Positions 24,915 to 33,589 are shown, counted from the stretch's first letter. The stretch is 64,000 bases of DNA from PALSA-555 sp035468285 (GCA_035468285.1 DATISY010000071.1:1-64000); one strand, 5' to 3'. Translations and numbers: made by a program. Notes: generated by a model not told the origin, from the sequence alone.

Positions 24915-25169
24915 TCAGGCGTCGCTGCGGGTCACGAGCCCCCAGGCGAAGAGCAGCACCGTCGCCCCGACGAACGCGACGAGGATCGAGTACAGCGAGA
25001 AGCTGTTGATGCCCTCGCCCCCGGCGGCTTTGAACAGGGCGCCGCCCACGATCCCGCCGATGATGCCGACCACGATGGTCCCGAGGCATCCCGGGCGGTG
25101 CCGGCCGGTGACCCCTTTGGCCAGGACACCGGCGAGGAACCCCACCACGATCCACGAGAGCCAGCTCAT
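24915..25169 (-). CDS. GlsB/YeaQ/YmgE-family membrane protein
   Basis: The 84-aa protein has three hydrophobic helices (about 3-17, 28-47 and 58-77) and the Gly-rich signature PGCLGTIVVGIIGGIVGGALF typical of the GlsB/YeaQ transglycosylase-associated family. These proteins are stress-related in enterococci and enterobacteria, but the molecular function is unclear. The ATG is supported by a TACGCT box 6 nt upstream. It converges with the rpmB operon. Confidence 0.85.
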   Translation of the reverse strand: MSWLSWIVVGFLAGVLAKGVTGRHRPGCLGTIVVGIIGGIVGGALFKAAGGEGINSFSLYSILVAFVGATVLLFAWGLVTRSDA

Positions 25170-25175
25170 GCGGGC

Positions 25176-25181
25176 AGCGTA
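25176..25181 (-). promoter_or_regulatory. Candidate -10 box of the GlsB-family gene
   Basis: TACGCT lies 6 nt before the ATG with no space for a ribosome-binding site, indicating a leaderless mRNA. Confidence 0.5.
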
Positions 25182-25261
25182 CCCAGCCCTCGACTCGGCG
25201 GTCCGGGACGGCCCCCCAGTAGAGTTGATGTCCACCCGTTCCCCGCCGAGGAGCTGCTTCG

Positions 25262-27079
25262 TTGTCACTCGTGGTCGACGCCCCGACCAAGCATGAGGGC
25301 CTGCTCACCTGGGTCGAGGCCATGGTCGAGCTGTGCGAACCGGACGCCATCCACTGGTGTGACGGCTCCCAAGCCGAGTACGAGCACCTGTGCGCCGGGC
25401 TCGCCGAGGCCGGCACCTTCGTGGAGCTCGACCCCGAGCGGCGCCCCGGGTCCTACTGGGCGACGACGGACCCCAGCGACGTCGCCCGGGTCGAGGACCG
25501 GACGTTCATCTGCTCCGAGGCGGAGCGTGACGCCGGCCCGACCAACCACTGGGTGGACCCCGCTGAGATGCGGGACCGGCTCCACACCCTGTTCCGCGGC
25601 TCGATGCATGGCCGGACGATGTACGTCGTCCCGTTCAGCATGGGTCCGCTCGGCTCGCCCCTCTCCTACATCGGGGTGGAGATCACCGACTCGCCGTACG
25701 TGGCGCTGTCGATGATCGTCATGACCCGGGCCGGGAAGGGCGCCCTCGACGTGCTCGGGGAGGACGGCCCGTTCGTCCCCTGCATGCACTCCATCGGGGC
25801 TCCCCTCGAAGCGGGCGAGGTGGACAGCCTCTGGCCGTGCAACCCGGACGAGAAATGGATCGTGCATTTCCCCGAGACGCGCGAGATCTGGTCGTACGGC
25901 TCCGGGTACGGCGGCAACGCCCTTCTCGGCAAGAAGTGCTTCGCGTTGCGAATCGCGTCGGTGATCGCCCGCGACGAGGGGTGGCTCGCCGAGCACATGC
26001 TCATCCTCAAGCTCACCTCCCCGACCGGGGCCGTGCATTACATCGCGGCGGCGTTCCCGTCGGCGTGCGGCAAGACGAACCTGGCGTTGCTGGTCCCGAC
26101 CATCCCGGGCTGGAAGGCCGAGTGCGTCGGGGACGACATCGCCTGGATGAAGTTCGGGGCCGACGGGCGCCTGTACGCGATCAACCCCGAGAACGGGTTC
26201 TTCGGTGTGGCACCGGGCACGAACCGCACGACCAACCCGAACGCGATGCGCACGGTGGAGGCCAACACCGTGTTCACGAACACTGCCCTCACCGACGACG
26301 GCGACATCTGGTGGGAGGGCATCGACGGGCCGGTCCCCGAGCACCTGACCGACTGGCATCGCAACGACTGGACACCGGGGTCGGACACTCCCGCGGCGCA
26401 CCCCAACTCGCGGTTCTGTGTCCCGCTCGACCAGTGCCCCGTCCTCGCCCGCGAGTACGACGACCTCGGCGGCGTGCCCATCTCGGCGTTGCTGTTCGGC
26501 GGTCGTCGGGCCACGACGGTGCCGCTCGTGTACGAATCGCGGGACTGGACCCACGGGGTGTTCATCGCAGCGACGATGGGGTCGGAGAAGACCGCGGCGG
26601 CGTTCGGTGGTCTCGGCCAGCTGCGCCGCGATCCGATGGCGATGCTCCCGTTCTGCGGATACCACATGGGGGACTATTTCGGGCACTGGCTGTCGATGCC
26701 GGGCCGCTCCGACGAATCCAAGCTGCCTCGGATTTACGGCGTGAACTGGTTCCGCAAGGACGCCGACGGGCACTTCCTCTGGCCCGGGTACGGGGACAAC
26801 TCTCGGGTGTTGGACTGGATCTGTCGTCGCCTCGACGGCGAGGCGGGCGCGGTCGAGACGCCGATCGGTGCGGTGCCGCGCCCCGAGGACCTCGACCTCG
26901 ACGGGCTCCCCGCGGACGCGGCGGCCCAGGTCGGGGCGGCCCTCACCGTGGACCCCGAGGCGTGGCGGGCCGAGCTGCCCACGATCCGGGAGCACTTCGA
27001 CCGGTTCGGGGACCGGCTCCCCACGGCGTTGCGCGACGAGCTGACGGCGCTCGAGCGTCGCCTCGACGCGGCGGGCTGA
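25262..27079 (+). CDS. pckG: Phosphoenolpyruvate carboxykinase (GTP)
   Basis: PckG (605 aa) converts oxaloacetate and GTP to phosphoenolpyruvate in gluconeogenesis and anaplerosis. The substrate region is RPGSYWATTDPSDVARVEDR, the kinase P-loop is AAFPSACGKTNLA (about residues 261-273) with the reactive Cys typical of GTP enzymes, and GDDIAWMKFGADGRLYAINPE gives metal-binding and guanine-site residues. ESRDW and NWFRKDADGHFLWPGYGDN are further conserved blocks. Translation starts at TTG preceded by GAGGAG at 8 nt. It converges with the phosphoribosyltransferase gene one base away. Confidence 0.96.
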   Translation: MSLVVDAPTKHEGLLTWVEAMVELCEPDAIHWCDGSQAEYEHLCAGLAEAGTFVELDPERRPGSYWATTDPSDVARVEDRTFICSEAERDAGPTNHWVDPAEMRDRLHTLFRGSMHGRTMYVVPFSMGPLGSPLSYIGVEITDSPYVALSMIVMTRAGKGALDVLGEDGPFVPCMHSIGAPLEAGEVDSLWPCNPDEKWIVHFPETREIWSYGSGYGGNALLGKKCFALRIASVIARDEGWLAEHMLILKLTSPTGAVHYIAAAFPSACGKTNLALLVPTIPGWKAECVGDDIAWMKFGADGRLYAINPENGFFGVAPGTNRTTNPNAMRTVEANTVFTNTALTDDGDIWWEGIDGPVPEHLTDWHRNDWTPGSDTPAAHPNSRFCVPLDQCPVLAREYDDLGGVPISALLFGGRRATTVPLVYESRDWTHGVFIAATMGSEKTAAAFGGLGQLRRDPMAMLPFCGYHMGDYFGHWLSMPGRSDESKLPRIYGVNWFRKDADGHFLWPGYGDNSRVLDWICRRLDGEAGAVETPIGAVPRPEDLDLDGLPADAAAQVGAALTVDPEAWRAELPTIREHFDRFGDRLPTALRDELTALERRLDAAG

Positions 27080-27080
27080 C

Positions 27081-27722
27081 TCAGCGGGTGAGGAGCGCCG
27101 CGACCTCGTCGTCGGTGACCTGTCGGAAGTCGCGGTACCAGGGCCCGACGGCATAGAACCCCCCGGCCGGCACCACGAGCAGCGTCACCACCTCGTCGTA
27201 GTCGTCATCGAGGCGCGCCACGGTGTCGTCGGGACCGACGGGGAGACCCAACACCCGCCGCGTCGCGTCGGTGGTGGCCAGCCAACGGCCCACCGCCGCC
27301 GCGGTGGCGCCCGTCGCGACACCGTCGTCCACGACGACGACCGTCCGGCCCGACACGTCGTCGGCGTGCAGCACCCCGGGCAGGGCGCGCCGTCTCGCTT
27401 CGACCTGGGCACGCGCCTCGGCGACGGCTCCGGCGACGAATCGGTCCGACGCGCCGACCCGCGCCACGAGCGCCTGGTCGATGACGGCGACGCCGTCGGG
27501 CCCGACGGCGCCGAGCGCGAGCTCCGGGTGGCCCGGTGCGCCGACCTTGCGGGCGACGACGGCCCGGAGCGGGGCACCGAGCGCGGCGGCGACGTCGGCC
27601 GCGACGACGACGCCGCCGCGGGGGATCCCGGCCACGACCGGACGGTCCCCGACGCCACGGAGCGCCTCGGCGAGGTGACGGCCAGCGTCGGCCCGGTCCA
27701 CGAAGACGGGTGGGCGGTCCAC
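27081..27722 (-). CDS. Phosphoribosyltransferase-domain protein
   Basis: The 213-aa protein has a type I phosphoribosyltransferase fold: VVAGIPRGGVVVAADVAAAL near residue 26 and the PRPP-binding loop VVVVDDGVATGATAAAV near 119. Homologues are annotated only as phosphoribosyltransferases and in some species are fused to dienelactone-hydrolase-like domains; the substrate is unknown. The GTG start was chosen to include VFVDRADAGRHLAEAL, the family N-terminus; the very long frame upstream is antisense to other genes. It is divergent from the Lrp-like gene by 36 bp. Confidence 0.82.
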   Translation of the reverse strand: MDRPPVFVDRADAGRHLAEALRGVGDRPVVAGIPRGGVVVAADVAAALGAPLRAVVARKVGAPGHPELALGAVGPDGVAVIDQALVARVGASDRFVAGAVAEARAQVEARRRALPGVLHADDVSGRTVVVVDDGVATGATAAAVGRWLATTDATRRVLGLPVGPDDTVARLDDDYDEVVTLLVVPAGGFYAVGPWYRDFRQVTDDEVAALLTR

Positions 27723-27758
27723 CGCTACGATCCGCGCACGACGACGAAGGGGGAAGGC

Positions 27759-27995
27759 ATGGCGATCAATGCTTACGTGCTCATCCAGACCGAGGTCGGC
27801 AAAGCCGTGAAGGTCGCCGACGCCGTCCGGGGCATCGACGGGGTCGTCGCCGCGGACGACGTCACCGGCCCGTACGACGTCATCGTTCGCACCGAAGCGC
27901 CCAGCCTCGATGACCTCGGTCGCATGGTCGTCTCCCAGATCCAGGCGGTGGAGGGCATCACCCGCACCTTCACCTGCCCCGTCGTCAACCTCTAA
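27759..27995 (+). CDS. Stand-alone Lrp/AsnC ligand-binding (RAM) domain protein
   Basis: This 78-aa protein is a single alpha/beta RAM domain (AYVLIQTEVGKAVKVADAVRGIDG, then VTGPYDVIVRTEA, ending TRTFTCPVVNL) with no DNA-binding helix-turn-helix. Such proteins may oligomerise and bind amino acids, or modulate full Lrp regulators. A GGGAAGG site precedes the ATG and TACGAT at 27725-27730 could be the -10. The stop overlaps the ddl stop by 4 bp on the opposite strand. Confidence 0.85.
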   Translation: MAINAYVLIQTEVGKAVKVADAVRGIDGVVAADDVTGPYDVIVRTEAPSLDDLGRMVVSQIQAVEGITRTFTCPVVNL

Positions 27996-29131
27996 GTCAC
28001 CGGTCGGGCCTCGGTGCCGGGGACGCCGCGCTGGCGTCCAGCGCGGCTGCTCCGGCGCTGATGGCGGTCGAGGGCGAGCCCGATGAGCCGGTCGAGCAGC
28101 CGCGAGTACGGGATGCCGCTCTCCGCCCACAGCCGGGGGTACATCGACACCGGTGTGAATCCCGGGATCGTGTTCACCTCGTTGACCAAGAACCCGCGGT
28201 CCTCGGTCAAGAAGAAGTCGACCCGGGCCATGCTCTCGCCTCGGCAGGCCTCGAAGGCCCGCACCGCGAGGCCTCGGACCTCGTCGGCCTGCTCCGACGG
28301 GAGCGGCGCCGGGGTCAGGAGCTGCACCGCGTCGTCCTCGTACTTGTCGGTGTAGCTGTAGAACTCGTCGCCGGGCACGATCTCGCCCGGGACTGACGCC
28401 TCGGGAGGATCGTCGCCGAGGATCCCGACCTCGATCTCCCGGCCGGTGATGGCCTCCTCGGCGATGACCCACTCGTCGAACGTGAGCGCGCGTTGGATCG
28501 CCGCGTCGAGACCGGCACGGTCGGTGGCCTTGGACACACCGACAGACGATCCCATGTTCGCCGGCTTCACGAAGCACGGCAGGCCGAGCTCGGCTTCGAC
28601 CTCGTCGGCGAACGGGGCCGCGGGGTGCCCGTCCCGGTGGGTGAGCCAGCGGGCGATGGGCAGGTCGGCGGCGGCGAACGCGTGCTTCATCGCGACCTTG
28701 TCCATGGCGAGCGCGGAACCGATGACGCCGGCCCCGACGTACGGGAGGCCGGCGAGCTCGAAGAGGCCCTGCACCGTCCCGTCCTCCCCGTAGGGGCCGT
28801 GCAGCAAGGGGAGAACCACGTCGACGTTGGTGGGGCTGGGCGCGTCCGGCGCGCTCGCGTCGAGCGCCATCAGCGCCGGCTGGGACGGGTCCGGGACCTC
28901 CACCACGGGGTGGCCCTCTATGCGGAACGCGTCGGGTAGCGCGTCGCGGGTGCCCGCGAGGGCCGCTTGGGCCTCGCCGGCGAGCAGCCACTGGCCGTCG
29001 GTGGTGATCGCGACGGGGACCACCTCGTACCGGGCCGGGTCGAGCGCGGCGGCGACCGCGGCGGCGCTGACCCGCGACACGTCGTGCTCCGCGGAGCGGC
29101 CCCCGAACAGCAGGAGGACCCGGACCCTCAT
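27992..29131 (-). CDS. ddl: D-alanine--D-alanine ligase
   Basis: Ddl (379 aa) makes the D-Ala-D-Ala dipeptide of peptidoglycan. VRVLLLFGGRSAEHDVSRVSA opens the ATP-grasp protein, LLHGPYGEDGTVQG is the N-terminal signature (about residues 108-121), CFVKPANMGSSVGVSK is the nucleotide loop (about 185-200), and the metal-binding segment RVDFFLTEDRGFLVNEVNTIPGFT is near 300-323. ATG at 29131 overlaps the upstream membrane protein stop. A basic 25-residue tail follows the fold. The F/Y-type specificity residue was not assessed. Confidence 0.94.
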   Translation of the reverse strand: MRVRVLLLFGGRSAEHDVSRVSAAAVAAALDPARYEVVPVAITTDGQWLLAGEAQAALAGTRDALPDAFRIEGHPVVEVPDPSQPALMALDASAPDAPSPTNVDVVLPLLHGPYGEDGTVQGLFELAGLPYVGAGVIGSALAMDKVAMKHAFAAADLPIARWLTHRDGHPAAPFADEVEAELGLPCFVKPANMGSSVGVSKATDRAGLDAAIQRALTFDEWVIAEEAITGREIEVGILGDDPPEASVPGEIVPGDEFYSYTDKYEDDAVQLLTPAPLPSEQADEVRGLAVRAFEACRGESMARVDFFLTEDRGFLVNEVNTIPGFTPVSMYPRLWAESGIPYSRLLDRLIGLALDRHQRRSSRAGRQRGVPGTEARPVT

Positions 29132-29496
29132 GCGGTGACCTGCAGCACGGCCCGGATTCCGAGCCCCATGATGAACAGGCCGACGAGGCCATAGAACAGC
29201 TCGCGGCGGCCGCGCATCTGGAGCCGGTACTGGTACGCCAGTCCGACGGTGAGGAAGGCGAGCACGCCGTAGAAGATGTGGAACGTCGGTGCCTTGTACT
29301 GCTTGCTCGACTGGAGGATCGCGCCGACGACGACCTGGAGGAGGATCGCGGCCTCGGCGACGAGGACCGAGATCCACAGCCAGCGGCCCCGGAGGCGCGG
29401 CGACTTCCACGCGACGAGGGCGGCGACACCGACGAGCCCGTTGGCCACGATCGCGACGTAGCCCCAGACCTTGTGGAAGTCGAAGAGAGCGTGCAC
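29128..29496 (-). CDS. Four-helix membrane protein of unknown function
   Basis: The 122-aa protein has four predicted membrane helices (about 10-30, 40-63, 72-90 and 100-118). His8 in FHKVWGYVAIVANG and His73 in PTFHIFYGVLAFL lie at helix ends and resemble haem-ligand placement in DUF420/cytochrome-b561-like proteins, but this is a weak likeness. Its stop overlaps the ddl start by 4 bp (ATGA), so it is co-translated with ddl. No function can be assigned. Confidence 0.7.
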   Translation of the reverse strand: MHALFDFHKVWGYVAIVANGLVGVAALVAWKSPRLRGRWLWISVLVAEAAILLQVVVGAILQSSKQYKAPTFHIFYGVLAFLTVGLAYQYRLQMRGRRELFYGLVGLFIMGLGIRAVLQVTA

Positions 29497-29520
29497 GACA
29501 GTCCGCGCGCCGGCGCGCTG

Positions 29521-29832
29521 CTACCCGGCCTCTTCGTGTTGCACGACGTCGAAGGACCACAGCGCGCTGTCCGTGCTGACCGGCCCGTCGGTCGCGTGCG
29601 CCCGGTGCCCATGCTGGAACGCGGCGCTGTTGGCCCAGCGCTCGAAGTCCTCCTGGGTACGCCACCGGGTGTAGACGAGGAAGGTGTTGCGGTCGTCGCT
29701 GGGCCGCAGCAGCTCGAACGCCTCGAATCCCTCCGCCTTCGAGACCTCGCCGGCCCGGGCCGCGAAGCGGCGCTCCAGCTCCTCGGCCCGGTCCCCTGGG
29801 ACGGTGATCGCGTTGATGCGCACGACGCTCAT
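29521..29832 (-). CDS. MhuD/IsdG-like haem-degrading monooxygenase
   Basis: The 103-aa ABM-fold protein aligns closely with mycobacterial MhuD. VVRINAITVP places Asn at residue 7 and FERWAN places Trp at residue 66, both at the MhuD positions for distal-pocket and ruffling residues. HGHRAHA supplies histidines at 74 and 76 for the proximal ligand, although the loop is two residues shorter than in MhuD. Such enzymes open haem to release iron, yielding mycobilin in MhuD. The protein works as a dimer in the cytoplasm. A TAGAAC box lies 6 nt before the ATG. Confidence 0.78.
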   Translation of the reverse strand: MSVVRINAITVPGDRAEELERRFAARAGEVSKAEGFEAFELLRPSDDRNTFLVYTRWRTQEDFERWANSAAFQHGHRAHATDGPVSTDSALWSFDVVQHEEAG

Positions 29833-29838
29833 GGCGCC

Positions 29839-29844
29839 GTTCTA
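29839..29844 (-). promoter_or_regulatory. Candidate -10 box of the MhuD-like gene
   Basis: TAGAAC lies 6 nt before the start codon. The same hexamer precedes purK by 5 nt. Confidence 0.4.
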
Positions 29845-29918
29845 CCCGCGGGCGCACCCGTCGTGCTCACCGGGCCCGTCATCCCACGCCGTCCGGCGGG
29901 TCTGGTGCCGGGAGCGAA

Positions 29919-30743
29919 CTACTGGTCGCGGAGGAACCGCTCGATCTCGTCGGCGAGCCCGTCACCCGAGACGTCGCGCTCCCCGCCGGTCTGCTCCTCG
30001 ATGGCGGTGACGAGCTCGGCCACGTCGGGCCGCTCGGCGAGTCCCTCTTCCACCCGAGCGGTGTACGCATCGGCTTGCTCCTCCAACGGCTCGATATCGA
30101 CCGTGACACCGGTGAGCTCCCGCAGCCGGGTGAGGAGGGCTCGTATGGCCGGTGGTGACGGCGTCGCGGACACGTAGTGGGGCACCTGGGCCCACAGCCC
30201 GAGGGCGGGGATCCCCGCGTCCCCGAGCGCGCACTGGATCACCGTCTGCAACCCGGTGGCGCCGTGGTAGTCGGTGCGCATCGCGCCGATGTCGGCGGCG
30301 GTGCGGGCGTCGGTCGTGGTCGCGAGCACCTGGACCGGCTGGCGGTGCGACACCACCGCGGGCATGCCGCCGAGACCGACGGCCTGCTCGACGCCGAGCT
30401 CCTTGGCGAGCGAGACGACCTCCGCCGCGAACGACGGCCAACGCAGCGATGGCTCCGGCCCGGTGCAGCACACCACGTCGCGCTCGGCTCGCCCGGCGGT
30501 GAACTCGACCGTCGGCCAGGAGATCTCGCGGGTCGGACCGTCGACCAGGTGGACCGTCGGCCGGGTCTGCTGGAGGTCGACGAGGTCGTCGAGGGGGTAA
30601 CGGGCGAACAGCCGCGCGCCGTCGAGCTGGGAGCTCAGCACCGCCGCGGCCGAGGCGCCCGCCGCGCCTGCGTCGACCCAGCCGACGATGGCGACGACGA
30701 GGATGGGGCGCCGCAACCGCGGGAGGGTCTCGACGTGGAGCAC
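29919..30743 (-). CDS. PAC2 family protein
   Basis: The 274-aa protein belongs to the PAC2 (proteasome assembly chaperone 2-like) family found throughout proteasome-bearing actinobacteria. Typical segments are PILVVAIVGWVDAGAAGASAA near residue 13, GLGGMPAVVSHRQPV near 123, and YHGATGLQTVIQ...GIPALGLWAQVPHYVSATPSPPA near 160-200. The biochemical function is unknown; a link to proteasome assembly is assumed from the archaeal/eukaryotic relatives and no proteasome gene is in this window. GTG is the start, 6 nt after TACCGT. Confidence 0.85.
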   Translation of the reverse strand: MLHVETLPRLRRPILVVAIVGWVDAGAAGASAAAVLSSQLDGARLFARYPLDDLVDLQQTRPTVHLVDGPTREISWPTVEFTAGRAERDVVCCTGPEPSLRWPSFAAEVVSLAKELGVEQAVGLGGMPAVVSHRQPVQVLATTTDARTAADIGAMRTDYHGATGLQTVIQCALGDAGIPALGLWAQVPHYVSATPSPPAIRALLTRLRELTGVTVDIEPLEEQADAYTARVEEGLAERPDVAELVTAIEEQTGGERDVSGDGLADEIERFLRDQ

Positions 30744-30749
30744 GGCATC

Positions 30750-30755
30750 ACGGTA
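30750..30755 (-). promoter_or_regulatory. Candidate -10 box of the PAC2 gene
   Basis: TACCGT lies 6 nt before the GTG start; the opposing box for the plus-strand gene is 11 bp away. Confidence 0.5.
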
Positions 30756-30766
30756 TCGGCCCTGGA

Positions 30767-30772
30767 TATGGT
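30767..30772 (+). promoter_or_regulatory. Candidate -10 box of the LLM oxidoreductase and galT
   Basis: TATGGT lies 6 nt before the GTG at 30779. With the PAC2 box it forms a compact back-to-back leaderless promoter pair in 35 bp. Confidence 0.5.
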
Positions 30773-30778
30773 GCCTCG

Positions 30779-31699
30779 GTGCGCTTCGGGGTCCACACCG
30801 GTCTGCAGAACGCCACCACCGACGAACTGCGATCCCTGTGGCGTCACCTCGAAGAGCAGGGATTCGAGTGGATCTCGATCTGGGACCACTTCTACGCCGC
30901 CGACGCCACCCTCACCGACGAGGGCACCACGTCCGGGTCGGTGTGCCACGAGGCGGTCGCGTCGCACACCGCGTTGGCGCTCGAGACGCGCCGGGTCCGA
31001 TGCGGCAGCCTCGTGTACTGCGTCGCGTACCGGCATCCCGCGGTCCTCGCGAACGCGATGGCCACCATCGATCACCTGTCGGGCGGACGCGTCACGTTGG
31101 GGCTGGGTGCCGGCTGGCACCAAGGCGAGTTCGCGGCGTACGGCATCCCGTTTCCGGCGGTGCCGGTCCGGCTGCGCATGCTCGACGAGGCGATGCAGTG
31201 CGTCCGGCTGCTGCTCACCGAGCCCACCGCGGACTTCGCGGGTGAGTTCTTCACCCTGGTCGACGCCCGCTGCGACCCGAAGCCGGTCCAGGCCCGCCTC
31301 CCGATCTGGATCGGGGGTGGCGGGGAACGGGTCACGCTGCGCCTCGCGGCCCGCCACGCCGACGGCTGGAACGTGCCCTTCATCACCCCGGACGGGTACC
31401 GGCACAAGGTCGAGGTCCTCGAGACCCACTGCCAGACCGTCGGGCGCGACCCGGCGACGATCGAGAAGAGCGTCAACTTGACCTTGGCGTGGAGCGACGA
31501 GGAGCTCCGGTCCCGGTTCGGGGGCATGACCGACTGGATCCGCCCGAGCGCCCTCACCGGCAGCACCGACCAGATCGTCGACCGTATCGGCGAGTACCGC
31601 GACGGTGGTGCCGACTGGGTGAACGTGGCGCTGCGCGCCCCGTTCGATGTGGACACCGTCGACCGGTTCGCCGCTGAGGTGCTCCCCGCGTTCCGGTGA
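30779..31699 (+). CDS. LLM-class F420-dependent oxidoreductase
   Basis: This luciferase-fold protein (306 aa) shows EEQGFEWISIWDHFYAAD near residue 24, the conserved VTLGLGAGWHQGEFAAYGIPF near 104, and ARLPIWIGGGGERVTLRLAARHADGWN near 175. The GAGW motif and the non-prolyl cis-peptide region are typical of F420-utilising enzymes, but FMN use cannot be excluded. The substrate is unknown. Its stop overlaps the galT start by 4 bp (GTGA), so the two are translated together. Confidence 0.85.
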   Translation: MRFGVHTGLQNATTDELRSLWRHLEEQGFEWISIWDHFYAADATLTDEGTTSGSVCHEAVASHTALALETRRVRCGSLVYCVAYRHPAVLANAMATIDHLSGGRVTLGLGAGWHQGEFAAYGIPFPAVPVRLRMLDEAMQCVRLLLTEPTADFAGEFFTLVDARCDPKPVQARLPIWIGGGGERVTLRLAARHADGWNVPFITPDGYRHKVEVLETHCQTVGRDPATIEKSVNLTLAWSDEELRSRFGGMTDWIRPSALTGSTDQIVDRIGEYRDGGADWVNVALRAPFDVDTVDRFAAEVLPAFR

Positions 31700-32616
31700 C
31701 GGCTTCGGACGGCGAGCTGCGCCGCGACGCCCTGACCGGTGAGTGGGTGACGATCGTCGGCGCCCGCCAGGACCGTCCCCACCTACCCGACGGTCCCTGC
31801 CCGTTCTGCGTCGGTGGTCTCGAGGCCCCCGAGCCCTACACCGTGCGGGCGTTCCCGAACCGGTGGCCGCCGCTCACCGGCGGCGCCGCGCTCGACGATG
31901 CGACCGGTCTGGACCGCACCCCGGCGCGCGGGGCGGCCGAGATCGTGCTGTACACGCCCGACCACGACGCGTCCTTCGCGTCGCTCGGCGTCGCGGCCGC
32001 GCACGGGGTCGTGGACCTGTGGGCCGAGCGCACCGCCGCGCTCCTCGCCCGCCTCGACGTGGCGTACGTCCTCGTCCTCGAGAACCGGGGCCGCGAGGTG
32101 GGCGCGACGATCGACCATCCCCACGGCCAGATCTACGGGTTCCCGTTCGTGCCTCCCGTCCCCGCCCGGGAAGCCGCCCGGTCGGCCGAGCAGGGCTGCG
32201 TCATCTGCGGGGAGCTCGGCCGGGAGCGGACCGACCCGGCCCGCGTCGTCCACGACGCCGACGGCTGGCTCGGCTGGGTGCCGTTCGCCGCGGGCTGGCC
32301 GTTCGGGCTGCTCGTCGCGCCGCTCGAGCATGTGCCGGGGCTCCCCGAGCTCTCGGACGAGGGCCGCGTGGGCCTCGCCGGCGCCCTGGTCGATGTCCTC
32401 GGCCGCTACGACCGGCTGTTCGGCCGTCCTGTGCCGTACATGCTCTGGGTGCACCAACAGCCCGGCGTCATCGACGCGCACCTCCACGTCCATGTCGCGC
32501 CGACGTGGCGGGCCGCGTCGGTGACCCGCTACGTCGCCGCCGCCGAGCTGGGCAGCGGCACCCTGTTCAACCCGGTCGTCCCCGAGGATGCCGCGGCGCG
32601 GCTGCGCCAGGCGTGA
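31696..32616 (+). CDS. galT: Galactose-1-phosphate uridylyltransferase
   Basis: GalT (306 aa) exchanges UMP between UDP-glucose and galactose-1-phosphate. The nucleophilic histidine is in DHPHGQIYGFPFVPP (about residues 138-152); CPFC near 35 and CVICGEL near 170 carry cysteines that may contribute to metal binding. ALLEHVPGL-like and HLHVHVAPTWR segments match the family's second half. It is about 40 residues shorter than E. coli GalT. GTG overlaps the preceding stop. galK lies 1 kb downstream; no galE was seen. Confidence 0.9.
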   Translation: MTASDGELRRDALTGEWVTIVGARQDRPHLPDGPCPFCVGGLEAPEPYTVRAFPNRWPPLTGGAALDDATGLDRTPARGAAEIVLYTPDHDASFASLGVAAAHGVVDLWAERTAALLARLDVAYVLVLENRGREVGATIDHPHGQIYGFPFVPPVPAREAARSAEQGCVICGELGRERTDPARVVHDADGWLGWVPFAAGWPFGLLVAPLEHVPGLPELSDEGRVGLAGALVDVLGRYDRLFGRPVPYMLWVHQQPGVIDAHLHVHVAPTWRAASVTRYVAAAELGSGTLFNPVVPEDAAARLRQA

Positions 32617-32628
32617 GCCGGGCCGGCC

Positions 32629-32641
32629 CCGCGAATCGCGG
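32629..32641. terminator. Short hairpin between convergent galT and DUF6159 genes
   Basis: CCGCG-AAT-CGCGG forms a 5-bp stem with a 3-nt loop in the 45-bp convergent gap. It is weak and lacks a U-tract. Confidence 0.3.
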
Positions 32642-32661
32642 CGCGCCCGAGCGATGCAGGG

Positions 32662-33507
32662 TCAGTTGCTCCCGAAGGGGCGGCGGCGGGGCCCGAACGC
32701 GTGCTGGAGGTCCGCGCCGGCGAACGCGGGGGGTGCGACCCCGTCGACCGCGAACCGGTAGAGCGCGGTGCGGTAGATGCCGGTGAGGGCCGAGAGAGCC
32801 AGCGCCACGACGAGCACCCACGCCAGCGCGATCGCGCCGAGCGGGATCATGACGACGAGGCTGCCGGTCGCGGCGGCGAGGCCGAACAGGAGGATGGCGG
32901 GCAGCATGGCGATGAGGCCGAACACGCCGAAACCGAACTGCGCCGCGACGTTCTCGCCCCAAGACTGCTTCAGGAGCTGACCGGAGCGCTTCAACGCGTC
33001 GATGGGACCGAGGTCCTCGAGCATGATGATCGGGACGGTGAGGAACGTGACGATCGCCCACGCCGCGCCCAGCAGGCTGCCGATGATCTGGCCGACGAAC
33101 CCGAAGCGCTCCTCGATCGCCCGGATCACGATCGAGACGGTGCCCTGCACGACGGCCCACGGCAGCAGGCGGTGCAGCTTGGCGTTCGCCGCCGCGAAGC
33201 ACTCCCCGCGCTCGGCGCGGCGACCCTCGAGCGCCTCGTTCGCCCCATGGACGAGGGCGCCGAGAAAGTAGGTGGTCACGAACGCCAACGCGAGGTAGGC
33301 GAGAACGACGAACACGTAGCCGATGCCGCGCAGGCTGGTGCCGTGCGTGTTGTTCACGCCGGTCACCGCGACCAGCCCGGCGAAGATCCCGACCACGGCG
33401 AGGCTCACGATGGCGGAGACGGCCGGGAACAGCGCCAGGGCCTTGTCGGACCGCAGCACGGACCACGAGACCTTGGCGAGCTCCCACGAGTTCCGGAGAC
33501 GTTCCAT
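32662..33507 (-). CDS. DUF6159-like integral membrane protein
   Basis: The 281-aa protein begins MERLRNSWELAKVSWSVLRSDKALALFP and has about six hydrophobic helices (near 26-50, 63-90, 130-150, 165-190, 200-225 and 228-255). This architecture and the N-terminal signature fit the DUF6159 family of uncharacterised membrane proteins. I preferred the second Met because TATGCT lies 7 nt upstream. It lies between galT and galK on the opposite strand, so it interrupts the galactose genes. The function is unknown. Confidence 0.75.
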   Translation of the reverse strand: MERLRNSWELAKVSWSVLRSDKALALFPAVSAIVSLAVVGIFAGLVAVTGVNNTHGTSLRGIGYVFVVLAYLALAFVTTYFLGALVHGANEALEGRRAERGECFAAANAKLHRLLPWAVVQGTVSIVIRAIEERFGFVGQIIGSLLGAAWAIVTFLTVPIIMLEDLGPIDALKRSGQLLKQSWGENVAAQFGFGVFGLIAMLPAILLFGLAAATGSLVVMIPLGAIALAWVLVVALALSALTGIYRTALYRFAVDGVAPPAFAGADLQHAFGPRRRPFGSN

Positions 33508-33514
33508 GGGGGGA

Positions 33515-33520
33515 AGCATA
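33515..33520 (-). promoter_or_regulatory. Candidate -10 box of the DUF6159 gene
   Basis: TATGCT lies 7 nt before the ATG at 33507; a purine-free spacer argues for a leaderless mRNA. Confidence 0.45.
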
Positions 33521-33589
33521 CGGCGCTGTCTCGCCGGCGCGACCGCATGTCTGCGGCCGGGCCCCCCGACCCGGCACCGACTCGGGCCC

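Noticed and set aside
27081..29612. An 843-codon minus-strand frame that could suggest a large fusion
   Set aside because: Only the last 213 codons match a family (phosphoribosyltransferase). The upstream part is out-of-frame ddl and antisense of the Lrp-like gene.
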